DNA of 64,000 nt from Leucobacter sp. OH1287 (GTDB lineage Bacteria; Actinomycetota; Actinomycetes; Actinomycetales; Microbacteriaceae), in the NCBI RefSeq assembly GCF_003859945.1, contig NZ_RQYM01000002.1, forward strand, positions 62,001 to 126,000, written 5' to 3'. Below the pieces are notes generated by a model. The model was not told the DNA's origin. It made no database searches and was given only the letters and a program-made list of their open reading frames with translations. Shown here piece after piece: positions 27,526-35,127 of this stretch. Both the position numbers and the translations under genes were made by a program. Numbering within the stretch: the stretch's first letter is position 1; every line of letters begins with the position of its first letter.

Positions 27526-28526
27526 ATGGCAACTAACGATCAGGTTAAAGCCCTGGTAAAAAGCCACGCAGACGGCGATGACCCCAACTTTTATGCGGTT
27601 GCAATGCAGGTTGCTGCTAAAGCCGCTAGGTCCGGTCATTCCAGATATGCGCAAGAGCTGCGTGACCTGGTTAACGAGCTTAGGAAGCGTTCCGGCGGAC
27701 AGCCTGGCCTTGCCGCTGTTGTCCCGCTGGCGCAGTCTAGAGGTGAGCTGAGTGATCTGCTGCAGGTTTCCTACCCCGGGGCAAGGTTGGGAGATCTTGT
27801 GCTCTCTGAGACGCTACGGGCACGGCTCGAACACGTGCTGCTGGAACAGCGGCAGCGCAGTGAATTAGCCGCATACGGTCTCACACCCGCACGGCGCCTA
27901 CTGTTAACCGGCCCCCCGGGACAGGTAAAACCTCTACCGCTCGTGTGATCGCTGGTGAACTCGGGCTGCCACTGTTCACAATCAGGCTGGATGCGGTGTT
28001 CACAAGATTTATGGGTGAGACAGCAGCGAAACTGAGGTTAATCTTCGATGCTCTCGCCGAGACACGAGGCGTCTATCTCTTTGACGAAGTGGATGCCCTC
28101 GGCGGAGATCGCGGCGCAATGAACGATGTCGGAGAAATTCGCAGGGTGCTCAACTCGTTTTTGCAGTTCCTAGAAGAAGACAACTCTGACAGCATCATCA
28201 TTGCTGCCACGAATCATCCTAGTCTGCTAGACAATGCGCTATTCAGACGGTTCGACACTGTTATGAGTTTTGAGCTGCCCGACAAAGCAGCGATTGAGCT
28301 CGTGATAAAAAACAGGCTTTCGTCATTCCAAACATCAAACTTAAGCTGGCCACGAATACTAACCGCTGCACAGGGGCTGACCCACGCGGAGGTGGTTACA
28401 GCGGCCGAGAACGCTGCTAAAAAAACAGTGCTGAGTGGACGTAAACGGGTGCTGACTGAGGATCTTGTCACGACACTTTCAGAACGTCCCCGTAGTCAGG
28501 CTGAATTGCAGATCGGCCTTTTCTAG
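27526..28526 (+). pseudogene. AAA-family ATPase, frameshifted inside the Walker A motif
   Basis: The first frame (27526-27948) encodes an N-terminal helical domain (FYAVAMQVAAKAARSGHSRYAQELRDLV) and ends in LLLTGPPGQVK then a stop. The overlapping second frame (27945-28526) continues IAGELGLPLF, a Walker B (VYLFDEVDAL), a sensor-1 region (IIIAATNHPS) and the AAA lid. One extra base in the C6-G3 run at 27912-27920 would restore GPPGTGKTSTA. As I recall, this family is usually followed by an S8 (subtilase) peptidase gene. None is present here, so it is probably a decaying remnant of a two-gene defence-like unit, or the indel is a sequencing error. Confidence 0.82.
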
Positions 28527-28602
28527 AAGCATCTGTGTGAGCCAGCGCCCCTGCTGCTGCTCGGGGTAAGTTCGCTCACAAGCTGCCAGCGGACCGGGGC
28601 GG

Positions 28603-29841
28603 TTACCGCCCGGATCCACCCCGGAAACGCGGGTGTGTGAGCACCAGCAGCAGCACGAGCGCCATGATTGCGGCGGCGATCGCCAGTGGCAGGGTGGGGG
28701 AGAAACGGTAGAGGATGGTGCTCGCGGTTGGTGCGACGACGAAGGTTAGACCCATTGTGGCGCCGATTAGTCCGGCCATGCCACCCTGTTCTTCACGCGC
28801 GAGCAGCAGTGAGGGGCCGGCGGTGAATCCGGGGGAGGCGATGCCGAGGCCGAGACCGATTAGCGCCATTGAGATAAACAGCAGCGGGTATCCGGCGTCG
28901 GGGAGGAGCAGCAGGAAGCCTGCGAGTGAGATGGCGACACCGATCCGCAACAGTTTGCCGGGTGCCCAGCCGCTGCGTGGCACGATCACGGTCTGGGAGA
29001 AGATGAGGCCGAGCCCGGAGACGAGCATTGCCATGCCCGCGATGAAACCGGCGTTGCCGCTGCTGACGTGGAAGCGGTCCTGCACTAAGAAACCGGCGAT
29101 GATCTGCATAAAACCGAGCGCGGTGTAGAGGCCGAAACCGGCGAGCAGGAACGGCCAGACGCGGCTGTCGCGCGGGTTAACCTTGGCGGGGTTTTCGATC
29201 AGCGTTGTTTTAGCGTCGCCGCGCAGGCGGAACGCGACGAGTAGTACGCCGCAGAGGATTAGCACCGGCACAATCGCGATGGACAGCATAAGGTCGATTC
29301 CCGCGATCGTGCCGCCGACCACGGCGCCAACAACCATCGCGCTGCCCTGCACCGCACCGACACCCGCCATGCCCTTGACGCGGGCAGTCTCATCGGGGGT
29401 TATGTCGGCGATGAAGGCTTGGGCGGTCGGGGCGACAGCGGCGATAGCGGATCCGAACAGGAGGCCGCGGCTGAGCAGGAACAGCAGAAACAGTGGGGTG
29501 CCGGAGAGGGCACCGGTTGTTCCCAGCCACGCCATCAGCGTGAAAACCGCCATTGCGATGGTTGCGAGCAGCATCGCGACGAGCAGCACCGGTTTGCGGC
29601 CGAGCGACTGGGATCTGCGCCCCCACACCTGGCTAGTCAACACAACCATAACCGCGGCCAAACTGATTGTGACACCGACCTGCCACTCCTCAAGCCTGAT
29701 CTCGCGGGCGAGCGGTGCGGCCACAGGTGCGAGCGTCATCTGCCCGAGATAAGTGAGGAAAACCGCGGTCAGCAGGGTTTTAACCTGTGGTGCGGGCGCT
29801 GTCGTTGGTGAGGGGGTGGATCCTGTCGCTGCGGCGGTCAT
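28603..29841 (-). CDS. MFS transporter (drug/metabolite efflux type)
   Basis: This 412-residue, twelve-helix major facilitator has the loop 2-3 motif WGRRSQSLGRKPVLL. The start is set at the ATG at 29841 (MTAAATGSTPSP), just before the first helix. The open frame continues upstream to 29979 but crosses a 19-bp palindrome and promoter. The sequence resembles multidrug or small-molecule exporters; its substrate is unknown. It is divergent from nothing and lies head-to-tail with the persulfide operon on the same strand. Confidence 0.85.
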   Translation of the reverse strand: MTAAATGSTPSPTTAPAPQVKTLLTAVFLTYLGQMTLAPVAAPLAREIRLEEWQVGVTISLAAVMVVLTSQVWGRRSQSLGRKPVLLVAMLLATIAMAVFTLMAWLGTTGALSGTPLFLLFLLSRGLLFGSAIAAVAPTAQAFIADITPDETARVKGMAGVGAVQGSAMVVGAVVGGTIAGIDLMLSIAIVPVLILCGVLLVAFRLRGDAKTTLIENPAKVNPRDSRVWPFLLAGFGLYTALGFMQIIAGFLVQDRFHVSSGNAGFIAGMAMLVSGLGLIFSQTVIVPRSGWAPGKLLRIGVAISLAGFLLLLPDAGYPLLFISMALIGLGLGIASPGFTAGPSLLLAREEQGGMAGLIGATMGLTFVVAPTASTILYRFSPTLPLAIAAAIMALVLLLVLTHPRFRGGSGR

Positions 29842-29848
29842 GCTAGAG

Positions 29849-29854
29849 ATTCTA
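29849..29854 (-). promoter_or_regulatory. -10 box of a probable leaderless MFS promoter
   Basis: On the minus strand TAGAAT is followed by 7 nt and then the ATG at 29841, with no ribosome site. Confidence 0.5.
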
Positions 29855-29904
29855 GTCCTGTCTGGCGAGCGTGTGCCAGCGCCGGTGAGGGGTGTTGCGA
29901 ACAA

Positions 29905-29923
29905 ATTGAGAACTGTTCTCAAT
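29905..29923. promoter_or_regulatory. Perfect 19-bp palindrome upstream of the MFS gene
   Basis: ATTGAGAACTGTTCTCAAT has 9-bp perfect arms around one base. It lies about 65 bp upstream of the MFS start. Its core fits a 7-1-7 inverted repeat (TGAGAAC-N-GTTCTCA), the geometry of Fur-family boxes, though the bases differ from the Fur consensus. No regulator gene is adjacent. Confidence 0.6.
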
Positions 29924-29991
29924 AGGCTGTCGCGGCCCGCGCTCTGGCTGGTGCAGCACACAAGCCGCGACCCGCTCACCGACTGTCGCCA

Positions 29992-30252
29992 CTAGCTAAA
30001 GCTGAGGAAAACCTTCTCCAGCTGTTTCTGCACCTCGGTTGTGTCGGAGGTGGAATCGAGGCACTGTTTCAGACCGGTCGCAATGATCTGGTAGCCGGCT
30101 TTATCTATCGCCTTTGAGCAAGCGGCGAGCTGCTGAATAACCTGTTCGCAGTCCGCCTCCGACTCCAGCATCCGAATCACCGCATCAAGCTGACCACGAG
30201 CCCGTTTTAGTCGATTTATCGCCGGTTTCGTGTCTTCTACAGCGAGTTCCAT
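29992..30252 (-). CDS. cstR: CsoR/CstR-family repressor, probably persulfide-sensing
   Basis: This 86-residue all-helical repressor starts MELAVEDTKPAINRLKRARGQ. Cys35 (EADCEQVIQQL) and Cys64 (LKQCL) are conserved. The copper-ligand His of CsoR, expected at position 60, is Gly (IIATGLKQC), as in the sulfur-sensing CstR branch. The neighbouring persulfide-reductase gene supports this. ATG 30252 is preferred over ATG 30264 because it has GGGGGT upstream and fits family length. It is the last gene of the operon and presumably represses it through the 32204-32219 operator. Confidence 0.85.
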   Translation of the reverse strand: MELAVEDTKPAINRLKRARGQLDAVIRMLESEADCEQVIQQLAACSKAIDKAGYQIIATGLKQCLDSTSDTTEVQKQLEKVFLSFS

Positions 30253-30270
30253 TAATACCCCCATCGCAGT

Positions 30271-31950
30271 TTAGGTGCCTTGCTGTGCGTGCGACCAGGT
30301 GACGTATCCGCCACTCAGGTTGCGCACTTTTACACCGTGTCCTCGCAACAGTGTAGTGGCAACGTGGCCACGCAGTCCAACCTGGCAGAACACAACCGCG
30401 TCGGGTGCGATCGCGTCCGGGTTTTTCGCGAGCACATCACGCATTGTGTCAACCGGAATATTAACAGCGCCCGGAATGGTTCCGGCGGCGTGTTCGGCGG
30501 GGGAGCGCACATCGACCAGGTGCGCGGCGGATCCACCCGCGGCACCCACGGCACCCTCTGTGCCAGCTGCGGCGGTGATGTCAGCGAGCTCGTGCCAGTG
30601 AACGGTGTTCTCTCCCGTCAGCTGGTTGTCGGCGACCATGCCCGCGATGTTGACCGCGTCCTTAGCGGATCCATACTGCGGCGAGTATGCAAGCTCCAGG
30701 TCTGCGAGGTCGCTGGCGGTGAGGCCCGCACGCATTGCGGTCGCGATAACATCGATCCGCTTGTCTACGCCGTCACGCCCAACCGCTTGTGCGCCCAGAA
30801 TCTTGTCGGTCTCCGCGTCAATTATCAGCTTCAAATGCACTGGGGCGGATCCCGGATAGTAGCCGGCGTGGCTTGCCGGGTGCACGTGCACAATGCGGAT
30901 CGCCCTGCCCGCCGCGCGAGCCCGTCGCTCACTCCAGCCGGTCACCGCGAGAGCCACACCGAAGGCGCCGATGATCGCGGTGCCCTGGGTTGCGAGCCGG
31001 GCAGTGTCGCGACCGGTGATAATGTCGGCGACGAGCCTGCCGTGACGGTTCGCGGTCTGCGCGAGCGGCACAAGTGCAGCAGCGTCGGTGTTGAAGTCGC
31101 GTTTCTCTGAAGCGTCGCCGAGCGCGAACACGTTCGGGGCGGAGGTGCGCAGCTGGTCATCAACCTGGATGCCACCGCGCTCGCCGAGGGCGATTCCGGC
31201 GTCGCGCGCCAGATCCGTCTCGGGAATAACACCGATCGCGGCGATAACAATGCTCGCTGGAACGCGGGTGCCGTCAGCGAGCAGCACCTCGTCGGCGGTG
31301 ATCTCGGTGGCGTTTGCGTTTGTGATGATGTTGATGCCGTTGTCGCGCAGGTTCTGCATCATCACGCCCACGATCTCCTGATCAGCGATGCCGAGGATGT
31401 GCGGTGCGCGCTCGATAATGGTGACGTTAAGGCCGCGGTCCTTCAGGTTCTCGGCGAGTTCAACGCCGATGAAGCCGCCGCCGATGATTGCTGCGGAGGT
31501 GACAGGATCCGCGCCCTCTAAATCGAGTGCTGCAACGATTGAGTCAACATCCTCAACGGTGCGGAGGGTTAGCAGCCGCTCCTTGCCCGGCATGTCGGGC
31601 ACTATCGGCCGCGCGCCGGGGGAGAGCACGAGGTGGTCGTAGTGGTGGGTTGAGGTTACGCCAGCGTGTTCAACCGTGACGGTCTGCGCCTCGGTGTTTA
31701 TCGCGGTGACCCGGTGGTTTACCCGCACGTCAATGTTGAAACGTGCCCGCAGCGACTCGGGGTTTTGCAGCAGCAGCGCGTCACGCTCGGCAATGGTTCC
31801 GCCCACATAGTAGGGCAGCCCGCAGTTTGCGAATGACACATGACCGGACGCCTCAAAGACGATAATCTCCATGTCTTCGCTGCGGCGACGCAGACGCGCG
31901 GCGGTTGACATGCCACCCGCAACACCGCCAACAATAATCGTGGTTGCCAT
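30271..31950 (-). CDS. CoA-disulfide/CoA-persulfide reductase fused to a rhodanese domain
   Basis: The 559-residue flavoprotein begins with an FAD-binding IIVGGVAGGMSTAARLRR. The redox-active Cys43 is in SFANCGLPYYVGG, and a second nucleotide-binding motif (AAIIGGGFIGVELAENL) follows. The last 90 or so residues form a rhodanese domain (VDVRSPAEHAAGTIPGAVNIP) with its active Cys in CQVGLRGH. Such CoADR-Rhd enzymes reduce CoA persulfide or polysulfide with NAD(P)H. It starts directly after the stop of the small Cys-rich gene (TAG then ATG) and is followed by the cstR-like gene. Confidence 0.93.
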   Translation of the reverse strand: MATTIIVGGVAGGMSTAARLRRRSEDMEIIVFEASGHVSFANCGLPYYVGGTIAERDALLLQNPESLRARFNIDVRVNHRVTAINTEAQTVTVEHAGVTSTHHYDHLVLSPGARPIVPDMPGKERLLTLRTVEDVDSIVAALDLEGADPVTSAAIIGGGFIGVELAENLKDRGLNVTIIERAPHILGIADQEIVGVMMQNLRDNGINIITNANATEITADEVLLADGTRVPASIVIAAIGVIPETDLARDAGIALGERGGIQVDDQLRTSAPNVFALGDASEKRDFNTDAAALVPLAQTANRHGRLVADIITGRDTARLATQGTAIIGAFGVALAVTGWSERRARAAGRAIRIVHVHPASHAGYYPGSAPVHLKLIIDAETDKILGAQAVGRDGVDKRIDVIATAMRAGLTASDLADLELAYSPQYGSAKDAVNIAGMVADNQLTGENTVHWHELADITAAAGTEGAVGAAGGSAAHLVDVRSPAEHAAGTIPGAVNIPVDTMRDVLAKNPDAIAPDAVVFCQVGLRGHVATTLLRGHGVKVRNLSGGYVTWSHAQQGT

Positions 31951-32193
31951 CTAGTTGCTCCTTGAAAACAGTCGTGAGAAGAATCCCTGGGACTGGCTGT
32001 CGCCGTCAGCTTTGCCGCTGGCGCTGTTAGCCTTGGTGCCTGCGCTGTTTGCTTTAGCGCCGGATCCGCCCTTGCCGGATCCGCAGGTACACCACTGCCC
32101 GGGGGGAACGCTCGCTTTTACAGAGCTGATGTGCTGGCCGCAGCCAGCCCAGGTGGTCTTTTGACATTTTCTACAAGTTACTGGTCTACACAT
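31951..32193 (-). CDS. Small Cys-rich (zinc-ribbon-like) conserved actinobacterial protein
   Basis: The 80-residue protein starts MCRPVTCRKCQKTTWAGCG and has a further Cys pair in WCTCG, giving six to seven Cys in the first 45 residues, likely a metal- or sulfur-binding knuckle. A Gly/Ser/Lys/Ala tail with two KANSA repeats and a basic C-terminal FFSRLFSRSN follows. I recognise the N-terminal half as a short conserved protein found widely in actinobacteria without assigned function. Here it heads the persulfide operon. The ATG is only 7 nt from a -10 box; an upstream in-frame extension to 32337 crosses the operator and is rejected. Confidence 0.8.
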   Translation of the reverse strand: MCRPVTCRKCQKTTWAGCGQHISSVKASVPPGQWCTCGSGKGGSGAKANSAGTKANSASGKADGDSQSQGFFSRLFSRSN

Positions 32194-32200
32194 AGCAACT

Positions 32201-32229
32201 ACTATACCCCCGGGGGTATTTGTATCGCA
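32201..32229 (-). promoter_or_regulatory. Leaderless promoter of the persulfide operon
   Basis: On the minus strand a -10 TATAGT (32201-32206) stands 7 nt before the ATG at 32193. A TTGCGA at about 32225-32230 is a plausible -35 with 18-bp spacing. The operator palindrome fills the spacer, so repressor binding would block polymerase. Confidence 0.55.
32204..32219. promoter_or_regulatory. CsoR/CstR-type operator ATACCCCCGGGGGTAT
   Basis: A perfect 16-bp palindrome with a G/C-tract centre and ATA/TAT ends, the known architecture of CsoR and CstR operators. It lies immediately upstream of the operon whose last gene encodes a CstR-like repressor. Confidence 0.85.
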
Positions 32230-32424
32230 AACTGAGATGCGCGGCGGGGCGTGGATCCGCCCCGAATGAATGGATTCAAAAAACCGCCGAGACTCCCTAG
32301 AATAATTCAGGTGAATGTAGTAGCGTAGTTGTTGCAAACAGCTCTGGCCGGTGATTTGGACTCCGTTTTGGCGTTGCTTTGTTTAGATTTTGTGTTTCGT
32401 CGTTGGCTTGGGGAGGCTGTTTCG

Positions 32425-32823
32425 TTGGCAGGGAAAAATAACAGGTTGATGGGGTTTGCGGCCGTTGTGGCGGGCGGATCCATGCTGCTCGGCCTCGCAG
32501 GTTGTTCCAGCGCCGTAAACTCCGCCGACCCGGTACTGGAGAACGAGCGTGTGGTTGTTTGGGATGCCTACGAAGTAACCGGTGAGAACAAGGTTGAGGT
32601 GATTGCGTTTATGGGCAGTGAGGAGTGCTACGGGCACCGCACCGTTGCCGAGGAGCACGACGGTGTGCTGCGCGTGGCAATCGTGGAGGGTGGGCTGTCA
32701 ACCGCGCCCGACGACTGCTCGGGTGATGGCAAAGAGATGAAGTTCGAGTTCGACACTAAGAGCCCGGCCGTTTCGATGCAGATTGAGCCGCTCGACTCCA
32801 CCAAAATCGACCTCGCAAACTAG
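32425..32823 (+). CDS. Small lipoprotein, paralog of the next gene
   Basis: A 132-residue protein with a lipoprotein signal peptide ending in the lipobox LAGC. The TTG at 32425 is chosen because GGGGAGG lies 8 nt upstream; ATG 32449 is an alternative. The mature part (VVVWDAYEVTGENKVEV, CYGHRTV, GVLRVAIVEGG) aligns along its whole length with the protein at 32945-33319, with two Cys at matching positions, so they are tandem paralogs. The family is not recognised. It is expected to be anchored on the outer face of the membrane. Confidence 0.75.
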   Translation: MAGKNNRLMGFAAVVAGGSMLLGLAGCSSAVNSADPVLENERVVVWDAYEVTGENKVEVIAFMGSEECYGHRTVAEEHDGVLRVAIVEGGLSTAPDDCSGDGKEMKFEFDTKSPAVSMQIEPLDSTKIDLAN

Positions 32824-32888
32824 CTAGCGCGGCGGCGTAATATCCCCGCGATCGCAGTCGTTTGCCTTGTAGAAACCCCGCCCGCTTG

Positions 32889-32917
32889 TTAAGATAAGAC
32901 TGTTTATCGCTTATATT
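32889..32917 (+). promoter_or_regulatory. Promoter of the second lipoprotein gene
   Basis: A -35 TTAAGA (32889-32894) and a -10 TATATT (32912-32917) are separated by 17 bp, 28 bp before the ATG. A GGGGGAG ribosome site lies between the -10 box and the ATG. Confidence 0.6.
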
Positions 32918-32944
32918 TGAGCGGATACAAAGGGGGAGATTTTT

Positions 32945-33319
32945 ATGGGATTCACACGAGTTAACGTGGTTAAAGCGGCGGCCGGTTTCGCGGTCTGCGC
33001 AGCGCTTGGCGCAACCCTCGCTGGCTGTGCCGGTGGCCCATCCGAGGATATTGCTTCGTGGGACGGTTTCGAGGTCACGGGTGCTAACGAGATCACCATT
33101 AAGGCTTCGACGGCGGATCCAAAATGCTACAGCTACCGGATCCAGTCTGATGAGAAGGACGGGCTTTTGCGGGTCGCCCTGATCGAGAAGCGTGAGGCCG
33201 AGGCTGGCGCAGAGTGCTCCGACGCACTGCAAACCACCGAGTACCAGATCAGCACCAAGGCTGACGCGGAGAGCCTGCGGGTAGAGGTTCTGCCCGAGGA
33301 AGACGTTGAGCTCAAGTAG
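32945..33319 (+). CDS. Small lipoprotein, paralog of the preceding gene
   Basis: A 124-residue protein with a signal peptide and the lipobox LAGC (Cys28). The body shows the same pattern as its neighbour: SWDGFEVTGANEITI, KCYSYRIQ, GLLRVALIEKR and a second Cys in GAECSD. The two conserved Cys probably form a disulfide outside the cell. Each paralog has its own start signals, so they may be expressed under different conditions. No known domain is recognised. Confidence 0.78.
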   Translation: MGFTRVNVVKAAAGFAVCAALGATLAGCAGGPSEDIASWDGFEVTGANEITIKASTADPKCYSYRIQSDEKDGLLRVALIEKREAEAGAECSDALQTTEYQISTKADAESLRVEVLPEEDVELK

Positions 33320-33414
33320 CCACCGCGAGCCCTCTGTGATCCGCGGCTTGGATTCACTGTGCCGCGGCTAAGATTAACCTAAACCAACTAAACAACCCAG
33401 ACGGAGAGGTCATT

Positions 33415-33942
33415 TTGAACATCGAAAACCCAGACAGCAACCAGCCTGCTCAGCAGGTGGGTGGATCCGCCCAGCAGCCCGCTGACCAGCCCGCCGTCGC
33501 ACACGCGGCACCGCCCGCGCACGGTCAGGTGGCGCAGCCGGTTATCGGGCAGTACGCGCAGCCGGACCAGGCAGGCCAGTATGCGCAGCAGCCGGGTGCA
33601 GGCGCCCCATACGGCGCGCAGGTGAACGGTGCGGCGCAGAAGCCTGGTGCTCCGCGGCTAGAGATTCCGACAAACAAGCACGCCCGGAAAGCGTTCCTCG
33701 TCACCGGTGTCCTCGGCCTGGTGTTTGCGCTGTCAAACCTTGGCACAGTGCTGTTCGGGTTTATTTCATTCTTCACTTTCAACCCCTATTTGGATGTTGG
33801 GTTTGTTGAGCGGGCATTCTCCTTCTTCGGGAGCGTGCTCAACGGCTTCATCCCAGCCGCTGTGTTCCTGACCGGGGCAGCCCTGATCTACGCGTTTGCG
33901 AAACGCGATGATGAGCAGGAGAACAGCGCCACGGGCAAATAG
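33415..33942 (+). CDS. Pro/Gln-rich protein with two membrane segments
   Basis: The first 75 residues are rich in Gln, Pro and Ala with repeated QYAQP/AQQP units. Two hydrophobic segments follow (FLVTGVLGLVFALSNLGTVLF and GFIPAAVFLTGAALIYAFA), then a charged tail. The TTG at 33415 has GGAGAGG upstream. Such layouts are common among actinobacterial DUF4190-like envelope proteins, but no specific family is claimed. Orientation and the absence of a clear terminator would allow readthrough from the lipoprotein genes. Confidence 0.65.
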   Translation: MNIENPDSNQPAQQVGGSAQQPADQPAVAHAAPPAHGQVAQPVIGQYAQPDQAGQYAQQPGAGAPYGAQVNGAAQKPGAPRLEIPTNKHARKAFLVTGVLGLVFALSNLGTVLFGFISFFTFNPYLDVGFVERAFSFFGSVLNGFIPAAVFLTGAALIYAFAKRDDEQENSATGK

Positions 33943-34073
33943 GTCGGATGCAATCTCGGTTGGTTTCGCTTTAACAAGGAAACACTGGCCGTGCGCAGGG
34001 TCGAGCTGTTTGCTGGGAGGCAGTCTCCGCTAAGCTGGCGGTTTGTATCGCTGGAGCCAGCAGCTAGGGCATA

Positions 34074-34310
34074 ATGTTCACTCGAATCTATCAGGATGGC
34101 AGCGAAACACCTGTCGTGGCGACAATTACCCTAGGCGAATTAATGCAAGTTGACGGTAATCACGAGTGCTCTTGTCGGCTAGTTCTCAAGGGTTCTGAGA
34201 TCGACTATGACATGACTCTTATTGGCATAGACGAGATTCAAGCATTCGAGAATGCTGTGCTCTTGTTGCACACGCTCGAAGAAAAAGAAAAGTTGTCCAT
34301 AAAATCTTGA
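34074..34310 (+). CDS. Small hypothetical protein
   Basis: A 78-residue soluble protein (MFTRIYQDGSETPVV, then CSCRLVLKGSEIDYDMTLIGIDEIQAFENAVLLL) with predicted beta strands followed by a C-terminal helix. I do not recognise it with certainty. It is lower in GC than its neighbours and isolated, which would fit a cargo gene such as an orphan immunity-type protein; that is speculation. No good ribosome site is visible. Confidence 0.5.
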   Translation: MFTRIYQDGSETPVVATITLGELMQVDGNHECSCRLVLKGSEIDYDMTLIGIDEIQAFENAVLLLHTLEEKEKLSIKS

Positions 34311-34475
34311 GGAATAAATCCAATATCAAGGGGATATAGGGTGAAACCTGGCGAGCAAGAATAGGTGAGGTTGTAAGAGAGAGGATCCGCTGCGGTGGAT
34401 CGTGCACGAGTTGAACCCGTTGAGAAGGGACACCCCCGGGGCCGTGTTGACGTGATCCACCCCCGCGAGAGTGGG

Positions 34476-34481
34476 TAGGAT
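34476..34481 (+). promoter_or_regulatory. -10 box of a probable leaderless promoter for the GNAT pseudogene
   Basis: TAGGAT ends 6 nt before the ATG at 34488. A TTGACG is present upstream but at a poor distance (23 bp). Confidence 0.4.
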
Positions 34482-34487
34482 GCTGCT

Positions 34488-35084
34488 ATGAACAGTTTTA
34501 GTGAAGCGGTTACGCTCAGTAACGAGTTTGTGAGGCTTGAACAGCTCAGTGTTGAGCACGCGGCGGATCTCGCGGAGGCCGCGGGCGAGGGGGAGCTGTG
34601 GCGCAAGGCATGATACACCACCATTCCTGCCCCTGATCGGGTTGAAGCTGAGATTGAGCGGCGCCTGGAGCTGCAGCGGCAGGGGCGCATGGCACCGTGG
34701 GCGGTGGTGGATCCAGAGGCCGGCAAGGCGGTTGGGATGACGACCTATTTCGAGATTGACGAGGCTAACCGCCGACTCGAAATGGGTTACACCTGGCTGG
34801 GTGTGAAGGCGCAGGGGAGGGCGATTAACCCGGCGATGAAACTGCTGCTGCTCGGGCGCGCATTCGAGGAGCTGGACGCGATCGCGGTTGCGCTGACAAC
34901 AAACTTCCACAACCACCAGTCGCGGGCGGCGATCGCGAAGCTCGGGGCGAAACAGGACGGGATCTTGCGCAGCCACAAGATCGGGCCGGAGGGCGTGGTC
35001 CGCGACACGGTGGTGTTCTCGATTATCGCGAGTGAGTGGCCGGGCGTTCGGTTCGGGCTGCGCCGCAGGCTGGGGTTGGCCTAG
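34488..35084 (+). pseudogene. GNAT acetyltransferase (RimJ/RimL-like) with internal TGA
   Basis: One continuous frame from ATG 34488 encodes FVRLEQLSVEHAADLAEAA and GELWRKA, then TGA, then YTTIPAPDRVEAEIERRLEL. It continues through AIALTTN-like acetyl-CoA motifs to NHQSRAAIAKLGAKQDGILR at 35084. Homologs have Trp before Tyr-Thr at this point, so the TGA is most simply a TGG-to-TGA mutation. Everything else, about 198 codons, is intact. Product of the intact gene would acetylate an N-terminus or small amine. A restart downstream lacks the first part of the fold. Confidence 0.85.
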
Positions 35085-35127
35085 TTCGCAGCTGTTCGGG
35101 TTGGCCCAGACAGTCGTTGCCGCGACG

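Noticed and set aside
19200-28600. Prophage or integrative element
   Set aside because: No integrase, phage structural or transfer gene and no flanking tRNA or clear direct repeats were found around the R-M island.
29992-30252. Copper sensor CsoR
   Set aside because: The His ligand of the Cys-His-Cys copper site is Gly, and the operon encodes sulfur enzymes, not copper genes.
32204-32219. Rho-independent terminator
   Set aside because: The palindrome is only 16 bp with no loop and no T run, and lies over a -10 box; an operator is the better reading.
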